A program made the translations under genes and the position numbers. Below are positions 1 through 7,522 of a stretch of 36,766 nucleotides of DNA, in pieces (position 1 is the first letter of the stretch; every line of letters starts with the position of its first letter). This stretch comes from Thermoleophilaceae bacterium (GTDB taxonomy: Bacteria; Actinomycetota; Thermoleophilia; Solirubrobacterales; Thermoleophilaceae). Below the pieces are notes generated by a model. The model did not search any database. It saw nothing but the letters and a program-made list of their open reading frames with translations, and was not told where the DNA came from. Location: positions 1-36,766 of the forward strand of contig DASUWY010000013.1 in NCBI GenBank assembly GCA_036378175.1. The letters are read 5' to 3'.

Positions 1-900
1 GGGGTGGTCGGTGTGCACGTGCACGCGCAGGGTGCGCTCGTCGCCCACGACCAGCACCGAGTCACCGATCGCCTCGAGCGGCGCGATCCAGGTCATGCCC
101 GGCGCCAGCCCGTCCCCGGTGACGACGAAGTTCGTGCAGAAGCGGTGGGCGCTCGCCTCGTGCTCGGCGCCGTGAACGGGCATGCCGACGACGTGGTGGG
201 CGACCTCGGGGAGCTCCTCGTGTGCGCCCCGGAGCGCCGCGACGACGCCCGCTATCAGAAGCGTCACGCCGTACCCGCCGGCGTCCACCACCCCGTGCTC
301 GCGCAGGACGGGCAGCAGCTCGGGCCCGCGCTCGACCGAGGCCTGCGCGGCCTCGAGCGCGCGCTCGAGCACGTCGGCCAGCACCTCGTTCTGCTCCTCG
401 TCGGTGGCGCCGGGGTCGAGCCGCGGGCGTTCCATGTGGGCGAGGTCGGTCGCGACGCGGTGCGCCATCTCGCGCACGACCGTGATCATGGTGCCCTCGG
501 CGGGGTCGCGCACGGAGGCGTACGCGGCGTCGGCGGCCCGCGCCAGGGCGGCCGAGACCAGCACCGGGTCGACCAGCTCGCCCGGGCGGCTGGACAGCTC
601 CTCCGCCGCCCCGCGGACGATCTGCGACAGGATCACGCCGCTGTTGCCGCGCGCGCCGAGCAGCGCCGCACGCGCCACGGCGTGCACGATCGCCTCGCGG
701 CCGATCACGTCGATCGGCTCGCCGTTCATGCGGTCGAGCTCGTCGAGCACGGCGCGCATGGTCATGGCCATGTTGTCCCCCGTGTCGCCGTCCGCGACGG
801 GGAAGACGTTCAGGTCGTTGACCTCCTGGCGGCGCGCCTCTAGCTCCGCGTAAGCGGCCGCGACAGCACTACGAAATCGAACGAGACTCGGGTCGGGCAC
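1..900 (-). CDS. DhaL-domain (FakA/YloV-like) protein, 3' end cut by window edge
   Basis: The visible 300 residues are the N-terminal DhaL (DAK2, ATP-binding) domain and the start of the middle domain of the YloV/FakA family. In firmicutes FakA phosphorylates fatty acids held by a FakB (DegV) partner. Residues 31-43 carry NVFPVADGDTGDN, whose aspartates (37, 39, 42) bind Mg-ATP. GARGNSGVILSQ lies at 82-93, and HVHTDHP closes the visible part, as at the middle-domain boundary in this family. The GTG at 900 begins the conserved region at the expected distance; no Shine-Dalgarno site is visible. It lies 68 nt after rpmB on the same strand, a neighbourhood seen widely in Gram-positives. The C-terminal domain is outside the window. 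The fatty-acid kinase role is inferred from the family, since no FakB gene is visible. Confidence 0.9.
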   Translation of the reverse strand, partial: MPDPSLVRFRSAVAAAYAELEARRQEVNDLNVFPVADGDTGDNMAMTMRAVLDELDRMNGEPIDVIGREAIVHAVARAALLGARGNSGVILSQIVRGAAEELSSRPGELVDPVLVSAALARAADAAYASVRDPAEGTMITVVREMAHRVATDLAHMERPRLDPGATDEEQNEVLADVLERALEAAQASVERGPELLPVLREHGVVDAGGYGVTLLIAGVVAALRGAHEELPEVAHHVVGMPVHGAEHEASAHRFCTNFVVTGDGLAPGMTWIAPLEAIGDSVLVVGDERTLRVHVHTDHP

Positions 901-968
901 GACGAGGTTTTACACCGCCATGTCGGACAGGTTGCGTCTGGGCCAGGCTGCCCGTCCGTACCGCTCGG

Positions 969-1160
969 CTAAACGGCCTTGGTCACCTTACCGGCCTTCA
1001 GGCAGCGAGTGCAGACATATTCGCGGCGCGGCGCGCCGTTCACGAGGATCCGGACCTTCTGAAGGTTCGCATCGAAGCGGCGCTTGGTTGCGACCATCGA
1101 ATGGCTGCGGCTGTGGCCGAACCCCGGACCCTTACTGCACACGTGACATACCTTCGGCAT
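969..1160 (-). CDS. rpmB: 50S ribosomal protein L28
   Basis: This 63-aa protein is bacterial ribosomal protein L28 of the large subunit. It begins MPKVCHVCSKGPGFG and continues with the usual basic body (ATKRRFDANLQKVRI). Two CxxC pairs (C5/C8 and C50/C53) make it the zinc-binding form. The ATG at 1160 is preferred over an in-frame start six codons upstream because MPKVC is the normal L28 N terminus. No Shine-Dalgarno site precedes the ATG. A TANNNT-type sequence (TAGCCT) ends about 7 nt upstream, so a leaderless or nearly leaderless transcript starting inside the hydrolase/rpmB gap is possible (weak inference). Confidence 0.96.
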   Translation of the reverse strand: MPKVCHVCSKGPGFGHSRSHSMVATKRRFDANLQKVRILVNGAPRREYVCTRCLKAGKVTKAV

Positions 1161-1171
1161 GGGCGGGAAGG

Positions 1172-1960
1172 CTAGCAACGCGTGATTCGACGCACGACCT
1201 CGGCCGTGAGATCGGGCCGGCTGACGGCGCCGTTCTCCACGTGAACCATGTGCGCCTCCGGCACGTCCCGGCGAAGCGCCGGCTCGAGCTCCGCTGGAAA
1301 CCAGGGATTGCTGTCGTAGATCAGGATCCAGAGGCGGTCCCCTAGAGCTCGCGCGGGAGCCACCGAGTTGTGGGAGATCCAGCCGCGCAATCTGCCCAGG
1401 GTGGCCTCGAGCGGCGCGTACTCGATCACCCTGTCGATCCGTTGCTGCACCTGCTCCGGCGTGAACTGCGGGTTCCCGCCCTGCACGGCCGCATGAAGCC
1501 CCGCCCGGTAGTCGGTCTCGAACAGCCGCACCAGCGCCCCCACCACCGCGGGCGAGGAGGCAAGCCCCTCGTCCACGCCCGCGTAGTCGCGCCCCCTGCC
1601 GAACGCCGCGGCGCCGGGGCTGAGGATCGCGGCCACGAGCTCCGGCTCGAGCGCGGCGGTTTCCACGGCGCGGTGAAGGGCATCGCCGAAGGCGATGAGC
1701 ACCGCGGGCTCGCCGAGCTCTCTGAGCAGCGCTGCCTGGTCCGCGGCGTCCGTGAGGATCTCGTACGGCCCCGTGCGAGTGGACCGACCGGTGCCGCGGG
1801 GGTCGTAGAAGACCACGCGGTGATCGCGCACCAGGTCGTCGGCGAGCGCGAAGAACGAATCCGGGAGCGATACGCAGGGCGCCGAGACCACCACGAGCGG
1901 CCCCTCGCCGCGCTCCTCCCAGTGGAGCTCTACGCCGTCAGGAAGCCGTAGCTTCGGCAC
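1172..1960 (-). CDS. alpha/beta-hydrolase fold protein, catalytic residues apparently lost
   Basis: The 262-aa product has an alpha/beta-hydrolase layout: an early hydrophobic strand (PLVVVSAP, 21-28), the FYDPRGTGRS turn (51-60), the nucleophile-elbow region near 88-96 and a late acid-bearing strand (LWILIYDSNPW). At the elbow, where GxSxG is expected, the sequence reads LIAFGDAL, so the nucleophile position is Gly92. The C-terminal loop that normally carries the catalytic His reads ENGAVSRPDL, with no His. The fold is well supported, but enzymatic activity is doubtful. The GTG start at 1960 lies 23 nt inside the upstream MOSC gene, which suggests translational coupling. The gene ends 11 nt before rpmB. 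The substrate or partner is unknown. Confidence 0.85.
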   Translation of the reverse strand: MPKLRLPDGVELHWEERGEGPLVVVSAPCVSLPDSFFALADDLVRDHRVVFYDPRGTGRSTRTGPYEILTDAADQAALLRELGEPAVLIAFGDALHRAVETAALEPELVAAILSPGAAAFGRGRDYAGVDEGLASSPAVVGALVRLFETDYRAGLHAAVQGGNPQFTPEQVQQRIDRVIEYAPLEATLGRLRGWISHNSVAPARALGDRLWILIYDSNPWFPAELEPALRRDVPEAHMVHVENGAVSRPDLTAEVVRRITRC

Positions 1961-2423
1961 GGTCCGTGACCTCGCGGACCGGGTCGCCGGGGCGGATCGT
2001 GCCGCCGCCCAGGATGTCGGCGCGGAGCCCGCCGCGATGAGCGAGTCCTCGGATCACCCCCGGCTGCGTGAGCTTCTGCAGGTGGTTGCAGGGCTCGCAC
2101 AGCTCCACTCCCACGCATTCCACCTCGCCGACCATGAAGCGCTTGCCCACCAGCGGGTTGAGCCGGATGCCGCGTGTCTGGATCTGGCGCCGGCTCTCCC
2201 CCGGTCCGAGCTCGATCCCGTGCTCGGCGGCGAGCGCCTCGAGCGCCTCGGCCTCGATCAGCGTGAGGTCGCGCCCGGCCTCCTCGCCGGGCGGCGGGTT
2301 CTCCCTGTAGTTGCGATCGCCCTCGAGCCCGTGACCCGCGTGCGCCGCCACCTCGGAAACCTCATGCAGCGGCCCGGACTCCTCCGGCCCGATGTAGATC
2401 GCCTCTACGCGCCCGTCGCTCAA
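1938..2423 (-). CDS. MOSC domain protein
   Basis: The 161-aa protein matches a stand-alone MOSC (molybdenum cofactor sulfurase C-terminal) domain of the YiiM/MOSC-like type. Supporting features are an early GLEGDRNY motif (32-39), a central LTLIEAEALEAL helix, LNPLVGKRF (88-96) and the conserved cysteine segment ELCEPCNHLQKLT (107-119). Such proteins bind or transfer sulfur or molybdenum cofactor; the precise substrate cannot be assigned here. The start is a TTG overlapping the TGA stop of the MaoC gene (TTGA, 4 nt), and it is the only start that gives a normal domain without a long nonsense extension. It overlaps the next gene by 23 nt, so the three genes are probably one transcript. Confidence 0.85.
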   Translation of the reverse strand: MSDGRVEAIYIGPEESGPLHEVSEVAAHAGHGLEGDRNYRENPPPGEEAGRDLTLIEAEALEALAAEHGIELGPGESRRQIQTRGIRLNPLVGKRFMVGEVECVGVELCEPCNHLQKLTQPGVIRGLAHRGGLRADILGGGTIRPGDPVREVTDRAEATAS

Positions 2424-2884
2424 GGGAGGAAGCGCGCCACGCTCTCGGCCACGCAGACCGGCTTCTCGCCGCCCTCGATCTCCACGGTGAACTTGGTGAC
2501 CGCCTGGAACCAGCCGCCGCCGACGTCGTCGACCGACAGCACCTCGGAGTATGCGCGCACCTTCGATCCGGCGGGGACGGGCGCCGGGAAGCGCACCTTG
2601 TTCCATCCGTAGTTCACGCCGAGCTTGAAGCCCTTTGCCTCGGTGAGCTGCTCGCGGAAGCCGTCGATGATCGACAGCGTGAGGTTGCCGTGCGCGATCG
2701 GGCCGCCGAATGGGCTCTCGTTCTTCGCGCGCTCGATGTCCACGTGGATCCACTGGTGGTCCCCGGACACGTCGGCGAACGTGTTGATCATGTCCTGGGT
2801 GACTTCCCGCCAGTCGCTCGGCCCGATCTGCTGGCCGACGATTTCCTTCAGACCTTCGATTCCGTCAATCGTTATGGGTGCCAT
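2420..2884 (-). CDS. MaoC-like (R)-specific enoyl-CoA hydratase/dehydratase
   Basis: The 154-aa protein is a single hot-dog domain of the MaoC dehydratase family and resembles the mycobacterial HtdZ/Rv0130 type. The hydratase motif is at 36-47 (FADVSGDHQWIH), with the catalytic pair Asp42 and His47, followed by GPIAHGNLTLS (61-71). The family adds water to trans-2-enoyl-CoA or enoyl-ACP substrates; whether this copy serves fatty-acid turnover or another pathway is not visible. The ATG at 2884 fits the family N terminus. It is the first gene of the MaoC-MOSC-hydrolase group, with 120 nt of non-coding DNA upstream. Confidence 0.92.
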   Translation of the reverse strand: MAPITIDGIEGLKEIVGQQIGPSDWREVTQDMINTFADVSGDHQWIHVDIERAKNESPFGGPIAHGNLTLSIIDGFREQLTEAKGFKLGVNYGWNKVRFPAPVPAGSKVRAYSEVLSVDDVGGGWFQAVTKFTVEIEGGEKPVCVAESVARFLP

Positions 2885-2955
2885 GCGGGCAGAGTACCCG
2901 CCCGCTCAGCCGTTTGGCCGGAAGTCAGAGCAGAGCAAGGGGGGTCCAGATCGTC

Positions 2956-2998
2956 GCTCTTCACTTTTTCCTTGCATGGCGAGGGAAAAGTGAAGCGC
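2956..2998. terminator. long inverted repeat, probable terminator after ltaE
   Basis: A perfect 10-bp inverted repeat (CTTCACTTTT at 2959-2968, AAAAGTGAAG at 2986-2995) extends two more base pairs past one mismatch. It sits 10 nt after the ltaE stop on the minus strand and before the MaoC gene. The 17-nt loop contains minor additional pairing. There is no clear U-run on either side, so termination is inferred from position and stem quality. Confidence 0.6.
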
Positions 2999-3004
2999 GT
3001 GGTC

Positions 3005-4024
3005 TTAGATCACCTCGCGCATGACCTCGAGCGCGCGCTCGATCCCGGCGCGGTCCACGTCCAGGTGGGTCACGGCGCGGATGCGCCTGTCGTCCAGCCG
3101 CGTGACCTGCACGCCGGCGCTTCGCAGGGCCTCGCCGGTCTTCGTCGCGTCCTCCACGGCGAACACCACGATGTTCGTCTCCACCGTCGAGGGATCGATG
3201 CTCACGCCCTCGATCTCCGCGAGACCCTCCGCGAGCACGCGAGCGTTCTCGTGGTCCTCCGCGAGGCGCTCAACGTGGTGGTCGAGGGCGTACAGGCCCG
3301 CGGCCGCCACCACGCCGGACTGGCGCATCGCGCCGCCCCACATCTGCTTGTAGCGCCAGGCCTCGTCGATCAGCTCGCGCGAGCCCACGAGCACGGCGCC
3401 GATTGGAGCGCCGAGGCCCTTTGTGAAGTCGATCCAGGCGGTGTCGAAGCCGGAGGCGAAGTCCGCCGCGGACACGCCGGACGCCACCACCGCATTCATC
3501 AGCCGCGCGCCGTCCATGTGGACGCTCAGGTTGTGCGCACGGGCCACGCCGAGCACCGAGCGGATCGTCTCGATCGGCCACACGCGACCGCCGCCGATGT
3601 TGGTGGTCTGCTCCACGGACACGAGCTTCGAGCGCGGCGCGTAGCGGTCGCCGGGAGGACGGATCGCGGCCTCGAGCTGCTCCGGCGTGAAGATCCCGCC
3701 ATCCCCATCCAGAGGGCTCATCACCGCTCCGGACAGCGACGCCGGGCCTCCCGCCTCGAACTGGATCGGATGCGCCGTGCGATCGAGGATCACCTCGTCG
3801 CCGCCGGGCCCGATGTGGACGCGGTAGGCGATCTCGTTGCACATCGTCCCGGTGGGCAGGAACAGGCCCGCCTGGTGACCGAGCAGCTCCGCGACCCGGT
3901 CCTGCAGGGCGTTGGTGGTGGGATCGGCGAGCCGCTGCTCATCTCCCACCTCGGCCTCGTACATCGCCTTCCGCATCCCCTCGGTGGGGCGCGTCTGCGT
4001 GTCACTGAACAGGTTGATGATCAC
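3005..4024 (-). CDS. ltaE: low-specificity L-threonine aldolase
   Basis: The 339-aa protein is a PLP-dependent fold-type I aldolase that cleaves L-threonine (and allo-threonine) to glycine and acetaldehyde. It shows the N-terminal SDTQTRPTEGMR block (7-18), PTGTMCNE (57-64), the Asp-bearing HMDGARLMN (169-177) and the Schiff-base lysine in DFTKGLGAPIGA (Lys202). Length is normal for the family. The GTG start lies inside the last unit of a four-copy 7-bp repeat that separates it from ribH. It follows the riboflavin genes on the same strand with 17 nt between ribH stop and ltaE start, so co-transcription is likely although there is no obvious pathway link. A strong inverted repeat follows the gene. 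Confidence 0.95.
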   Translation of the reverse strand: MIINLFSDTQTRPTEGMRKAMYEAEVGDEQRLADPTTNALQDRVAELLGHQAGLFLPTGTMCNEIAYRVHIGPGGDEVILDRTAHPIQFEAGGPASLSGAVMSPLDGDGGIFTPEQLEAAIRPPGDRYAPRSKLVSVEQTTNIGGGRVWPIETIRSVLGVARAHNLSVHMDGARLMNAVVASGVSAADFASGFDTAWIDFTKGLGAPIGAVLVGSRELIDEAWRYKQMWGGAMRQSGVVAAAGLYALDHHVERLAEDHENARVLAEGLAEIEGVSIDPSTVETNIVVFAVEDATKTGEALRSAGVQVTRLDDRRIRAVTHLDVDRAGIERALEVMREVI

Positions 4025-4048
4025 CAGTCACCAGTCACCGGTCACCGG
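4021..4048. repeat. four tandem 7-bp units (TCACCRG) forming the ribH/ltaE junction
   Basis: Four head-to-tail heptamers occupy this stretch: TCACCAG twice, then TCACCGG twice. On the coding (minus) strand each unit contains GGTGA. The TGA ending ribH comes from the first unit and the GTG starting ltaE from the last, so the whole intercistronic region consists of the repeat. A change in copy number would alter the gene spacing in 7-nt steps without changing either protein. Confidence 0.9.
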
Positions 4049-4473
4049 AGCCGCCGCCGCAGCTCGGCCATGGCCAGCACCGCCCTGGCGGCGTCTTCGC
4101 CCGAGTGTCGCTTCCCACCGCCGGCGCGCGCCAGCGCTTGCTCCATGCTGTCCACGGTGAGCACGCCGAAGGCGCACGGCACGCCCGTGTCGAGGGACAC
4201 GCGGGCAATTCCGCTCGCCGCCTGATCGCAGACGTAGTCGTAGTGGTCGGTCTCGCCGCGGATCACCGCGCCAAGGCACGCGACGCCGGCATAGCGGCCT
4301 GACTCCGCGCAGTACTTCGCCGCCAGCGGAAGCTCGAACGCGCCCGGCACGTCGTGCACGTCCACCTCGCCGCCCGCCTCCTCGAACACCCGCCGCGCGC
4401 CCTCCACGAGCTTCTCGGCCAGGTCTTCGTAGAAACGCGCAGCTGCTATCGCCCACCGCTGGGCGTCAGCCAC
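4042..4473 (-). CDS. ribH: 6,7-dimethyl-8-ribityllumazine synthase
   Basis: The 143-aa lumazine synthase condenses 5-amino-6-ribitylamino-uracil with 3,4-dihydroxy-2-butanone 4-phosphate, the penultimate step of riboflavin synthesis. Signature blocks are [11 protein letters not shown] (44-54) and [14 protein letters not shown] (68-81), with the active-site His77. The length is slightly short because the N terminus begins directly with the first beta strand. The GTG at 4473 overlaps the end of ribBA by 8 nt, which indicates coupled translation. It is the last biosynthetic gene of the rib operon. Confidence 0.97.
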   Translation of the reverse strand: MADAQRWAIAAARFYEDLAEKLVEGARRVFEEAGGEVDVHDVPGAFELPLAAKYCAESGRYAGVACLGAVIRGETDHYDYVCDQAASGIARVSLDTGVPCAFGVLTVDSMEQALARAGGGKRHSGEDAARAVLAMAELRRRLR

Positions 4474-5767
4474 GCTCCCGCTCCCGCTCGGCCGGCGCCT
4501 CGGCGTTCTCGCGATCGGCGATGCGCTCGCTCTGCAGCATCTCCTCGTCGAGCGGAAGTCCCTGGTGGTGCAGGGTGTGACCCATGCGCTCGCGCTTGGT
4601 CCGCAGGTAGTCGGCGTTGTGCGGGGTGGGCGGATGCTCGATCCGGATCTGGTCCGTGACCTTCAGCCCGTAGCCCTCGAGGCCCACGATCTTCTTCGGA
4701 TTGTTGGTGAGCAGGCGAATCGAGGTCAGGCCCAGGTCCACCAGGATCTGGGCGCCGATGCCGTAATCGCGCAGGTCGGCCGGCAGGCCCAGCTCGAGGT
4801 TGGCGTCGACTGTGTCGAGTCCCTCCTCCTGCAGCTTGTACGCGCGCAGCTTGTTGAGCAGGCCGATGCCGCGCCCCTCCTGAGCGAGGTAGAGCAGCAC
4901 GCCCTCGCCCTCCGCTTCGATCTGACGAAGAGCGGTCTCGAGTTGCTGCCCGCAGTCGCAGCGTTGCGAGTGGAACACGTCGCCCGTGAGGCACTCGGAG
5001 TGCACGCGCACGAGCACGTCCTCCTTGCCGTCGACCTCGCCCTTGACCATCGCCACGTGGTGCTTCGTATCGACGAGCGAGCGGAATCCGATCACCGTGA
5101 AGTCGCCGTAATCGGTGGGCATGTGCGCGGACACCACGCGCTCGATCAGCTTGTCGTGGCGGCGGCGGTACGCGATCAGGTCCGCCACCGTGATCATCTT
5201 GAGGCTGTGGCGGGCGCAGTAGTCGACGAGGTCCGGCACGCGGGCCATCGTGCCGTCGTCGTTCATGATCTCGCAGATCACGCCGGCCGGAGTGAGCCCG
5301 GCGAGCCGAGCGAGGTCCACCGCCGCCTCGGTCTGCCCGGTGCGCTCGAGCACCCCGCCGGCCTTCGCCTTCAGGGGGAAGATGTGACCCGGCTGGACGA
5401 GGTCCTGCGGCTTCGAGCGCGGGTCGATCGCCACCTGGACCGTGCGCGCTCGGTCGTGCGCGGAGATGCCCGTGGTCACACCTTCGCGAGCCTCCACCGA
5501 CACCGTGAAGGCGGTCTGGAACGGCGACTCGTTCTTGGCCGCCATCAGGTCGAGGCCCAGATCGTCGCAACGCTCGGGCGTGAGCGCGAGGCAGATGAGC
5601 CCGCGGCCCTCCTTCGCCATGAAGTTGATCGCCTCGGGCGTGGCGAACTGCGCGGCGAGCGTGAGGTCGCCCTCGTTCTCGCGGTCTTCCGCGTCGCAGA
5701 CCACCACCATGCGGCCCTCGCGGATGTCCTCGATGGCCTCCTCGATGGAGGCGAACGGGCCGCTCAT
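4466..5767 (-). CDS. ribBA: bifunctional 3,4-DHBP synthase / GTP cyclohydrolase II
   Basis: The 433-aa fusion provides both starting reactions of riboflavin synthesis. Residues 1 to about 205 are DHBP synthase (acidic loop DRENEGDL at 28-35, with a later HDRA and an [10 protein letters not shown]-type block). Residues about 206-405 are GTP cyclohydrolase II, with zinc ligands C259, C270 and C272 in [17 protein letters not shown] and the [14 protein letters not shown] segment (297-310). A charged tail of about 30 residues (ending ERERERG) goes beyond the usual domain end and looks disordered. The ATG overlaps the ribE stop (ATGA), and the end overlaps ribH by 8 nt. Confidence 0.97.
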   Translation of the reverse strand: MSGPFASIEEAIEDIREGRMVVVCDAEDRENEGDLTLAAQFATPEAINFMAKEGRGLICLALTPERCDDLGLDLMAAKNESPFQTAFTVSVEAREGVTTGISAHDRARTVQVAIDPRSKPQDLVQPGHIFPLKAKAGGVLERTGQTEAAVDLARLAGLTPAGVICEIMNDDGTMARVPDLVDYCARHSLKMITVADLIAYRRRHDKLIERVVSAHMPTDYGDFTVIGFRSLVDTKHHVAMVKGEVDGKEDVLVRVHSECLTGDVFHSQRCDCGQQLETALRQIEAEGEGVLLYLAQEGRGIGLLNKLRAYKLQEEGLDTVDANLELGLPADLRDYGIGAQILVDLGLTSIRLLTNNPKKIVGLEGYGLKVTDQIRIEHPPTPHNADYLRTKRERMGHTLHHQGLPLDEEMLQSERIADRENAEAPAERERERG

Positions 5768-6357
5768 GAGCGGGCTCCCTGCGTCAGCTTTTCCACGTAC
5801 TTGGCGAGCACATCGACCTCCAGATTCACAACGCGGCCCGGCGCTGCCTGGCCAAGGGTCGTTCTCTCGAGCGTTTCTGGGATGAGAGAAACCGTAAAGC
5901 CTTCGTCGTCCACGCCGGCGACGGTGAGCGACACGCCGTCCACCGTGATTGAGCCCTTCTCAACGATGTAGTGGAGGATCTCCGGCGCGCACGCGATGCG
6001 GACCACGTGCGAGAAGCCCTCCACCGCCACGTCCTCCACCGTGCCGGTGCCGTCCACGTGACCCTGCACGAAGTGGCCGCCGAGGCGGTCCTGGGGACGC
6101 AGCGGCAGTTCGAGATTCACCGTGCTGCCGGCGTCCAGTGGCCCGAGCGATGAGCGGCGAAGAGTCTCGGCCATCGCGTCGGCGCGGAAGGCGCCGTCCG
6201 AAACCGTGACCGCCGTGAGGCATACGCCGTTGACAGCGATCGAGTCGCCCTCCGAGAGCTCGCCCGCAAGTGCGGTCTCGATCTCGATGCGCGCGCCGCC
6301 CGGCTCGTTCTCCACCGCGCGCACCCTGCCGAGGTCCTGTACGAGGCCGGTGAACAT
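5764..6357 (-). CDS. ribE: riboflavin synthase, alpha chain
   Basis: The 197-aa protein dismutates two lumazine molecules to riboflavin. It contains the two tandem lumazine-binding barrels of the family, about 1-95 and 96-190, each with an NGVCLT- or DGVSLT-type segment, and it starts with the hallmark MFTGLV. The ATG at 6357 is chosen over two upstream in-frame GTG codons because MFTG is the invariant N terminus and this ATG shares one base with the ribD stop (TGATG). It overlaps ribBA by 4 nt downstream. Some schemes call this gene ribC. Confidence 0.97.
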   Translation of the reverse strand: MFTGLVQDLGRVRAVENEPGGARIEIETALAGELSEGDSIAVNGVCLTAVTVSDGAFRADAMAETLRRSSLGPLDAGSTVNLELPLRPQDRLGGHFVQGHVDGTGTVEDVAVEGFSHVVRIACAPEILHYIVEKGSITVDGVSLTVAGVDDEGFTVSLIPETLERTTLGQAAPGRVVNLEVDVLAKYVEKLTQGARS

Positions 6358-7481
6358 CACCACTCCGTCATGCGCGCGCGGATGAGCACGTCGTCGTGAA
6401 CGCGTTCCACCTCGCTCGACAGCGCACGCCGCGCGGCGTCGATCGCCTCCACCCCCTGGCCCTCAAGCGGCACGCGTGCGTGGCGGCCGCCCACGAGCAT
6501 CGGAGCGACAAACAGGCGCACCTCGTCCACCTCCCCGGCGTCCAGAAACGCGCCGGCGAGGTGCGGGCCGCCCTCGAGCAGGAGCGACTGGATGCCGCGC
6601 GCGCCGAGCTCCGAGAGAGCGGAGCGCACGCGAGCGCTCTCGTTCTCGCCGGGCGCGACGATCACCTCCACTCCCGCAGCCTCGAGCGCATCGGTGGCCG
6701 CCCGCGAAGCGCCTCGCGAGCACACGAGATACACCGGCACCTCGCGCGCCGTCCGGACGAGCTGGCTGCTCGCCGGAAGGCGCGCCTCCGAGTCGAACAC
6801 CACGCGCGCGGGCTGGCTGTGCACGCCCTCGATGCGCGCGGTGAGCAGCGGATCGTCCGCCAGCGCGGTGCCGATTCCCACCGCCACCGCGTCCACCTCC
6901 GCGCGCCAGCGGTGCGACATCGCGCGGCTCTGCTCGCCCGAGATCCACTGCGAGTCGCCGCTCGAGGTGGCGACCTTTCCGTCGAGCGTCATCGCCGACT
7001 TGAAGAGCACGTGCGGACGGCCCGTCTTCGCGTGCTTGCGGAACGGCTGGTTGATCAGCCGCGCGGCGTATGCCGGTGCGCCCTGGGCAAGGTCCACCTT
7101 CACGCCCTCGTCGCGCAGGATGCCGAGCCCGCGGCCGGAGGCGTGCTCGCTCGGATCGTCGGAGCCCACCACAACCCGCGCTATCCGCGCCGCCGCGATC
7201 GCGTCGGTGCACGGGGGCGTGCGGCCGTGGTGGCAGCAGGGCTCGAGCGACACGTACATCGTCGCCCCAGCCGGATCCTCGCTGCAGGCGACGAGCGCCT
7301 CGCGCTCGGCGTGCGGCTCACCCGCGGCCCGGTGCCAGCCCTCGCCGATCACCCGCCCCTCCTTCACCACCACCGCGCCCACGAGCGGATTGGGGCTGGT
7401 GCGGCCACGTGCGCGCTCCGCGAGCTCGACCGCGCGCATCATGTGCAGATCGTCGGTGGAGGTGCTGGTGAGGTTGGCCAC
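6357..7481 (-). CDS. ribD: bifunctional riboflavin deaminase/reductase
   Basis: The 374-aa protein carries out steps two and three of riboflavin synthesis. The N-terminal cytidine-deaminase-like domain (about 12-150) has the zinc site HAE (57-59) and PCCHHGRTPPC (81-91; ligands C82 and C91). The C-terminal reductase domain (about 157-370) starts with RPHVLFKSAMTLDGK and includes the LLLEGGPHLAGAFL block. The GTG at 7481 is the furthest start that fits; the first 12 residues are not conserved, so the Met at position 14 or 15 is an alternative. It heads the ribD-ribE-ribBA-ribH operon and is divergent from the glycosyltransferase at 7523, with only 41 nt between them. There is therefore no room for an FMN riboswitch. 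Confidence 0.97.
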   Translation of the reverse strand: MANLTSTSTDDLHMMRAVELAERARGRTSPNPLVGAVVVKEGRVIGEGWHRAAGEPHAEREALVACSEDPAGATMYVSLEPCCHHGRTPPCTDAIAAARIARVVVGSDDPSEHASGRGLGILRDEGVKVDLAQGAPAYAARLINQPFRKHAKTGRPHVLFKSAMTLDGKVATSSGDSQWISGEQSRAMSHRWRAEVDAVAVGIGTALADDPLLTARIEGVHSQPARVVFDSEARLPASSQLVRTAREVPVYLVCSRGASRAATDALEAAGVEVIVAPGENESARVRSALSELGARGIQSLLLEGGPHLAGAFLDAGEVDEVRLFVAPMLVGGRHARVPLEGQGVEAIDAARRALSSEVERVHDDVLIRARMTEW

Positions 7482-7494
7482 TCAGCCAATGGTA

Positions 7495-7508
7495 TGCGCG
7501 GAAGCGCA
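7495..7508. promoter_or_regulatory. inverted repeat in the divergent ribD / glycosyltransferase spacer
   Basis: TGCGC, a 4-nt GGAA spacer, then GCGCA lies in the middle of the 41-nt gap between two divergent genes. Both promoters must fall in or near this gap, so the small inverted repeat is a candidate regulator site or hairpin. On the minus strand a TANNNT-like TACCAT lies just upstream of the ribD start. The repeat is short and in GC-rich DNA, so it may be chance. Confidence 0.25.
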
Positions 7509-7522
7509 GTACCTTTCCGCCA

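Noticed and set aside
4-853. Long plus-strand open frames over the DhaL gene and similar long antisense frames elsewhere
   Set aside because: High GC produces long antisense frames; these are His/Arg/Ala-rich or Ser/Arg-rich with no family motifs, while the opposite strand encodes recognisable proteins.
7482-7522. FMN riboswitch before the riboflavin operon
   Set aside because: Only 41 nt separate ribD from the divergent glycosyltransferase, too short for the FMN aptamer, and none of its conserved blocks is visible.
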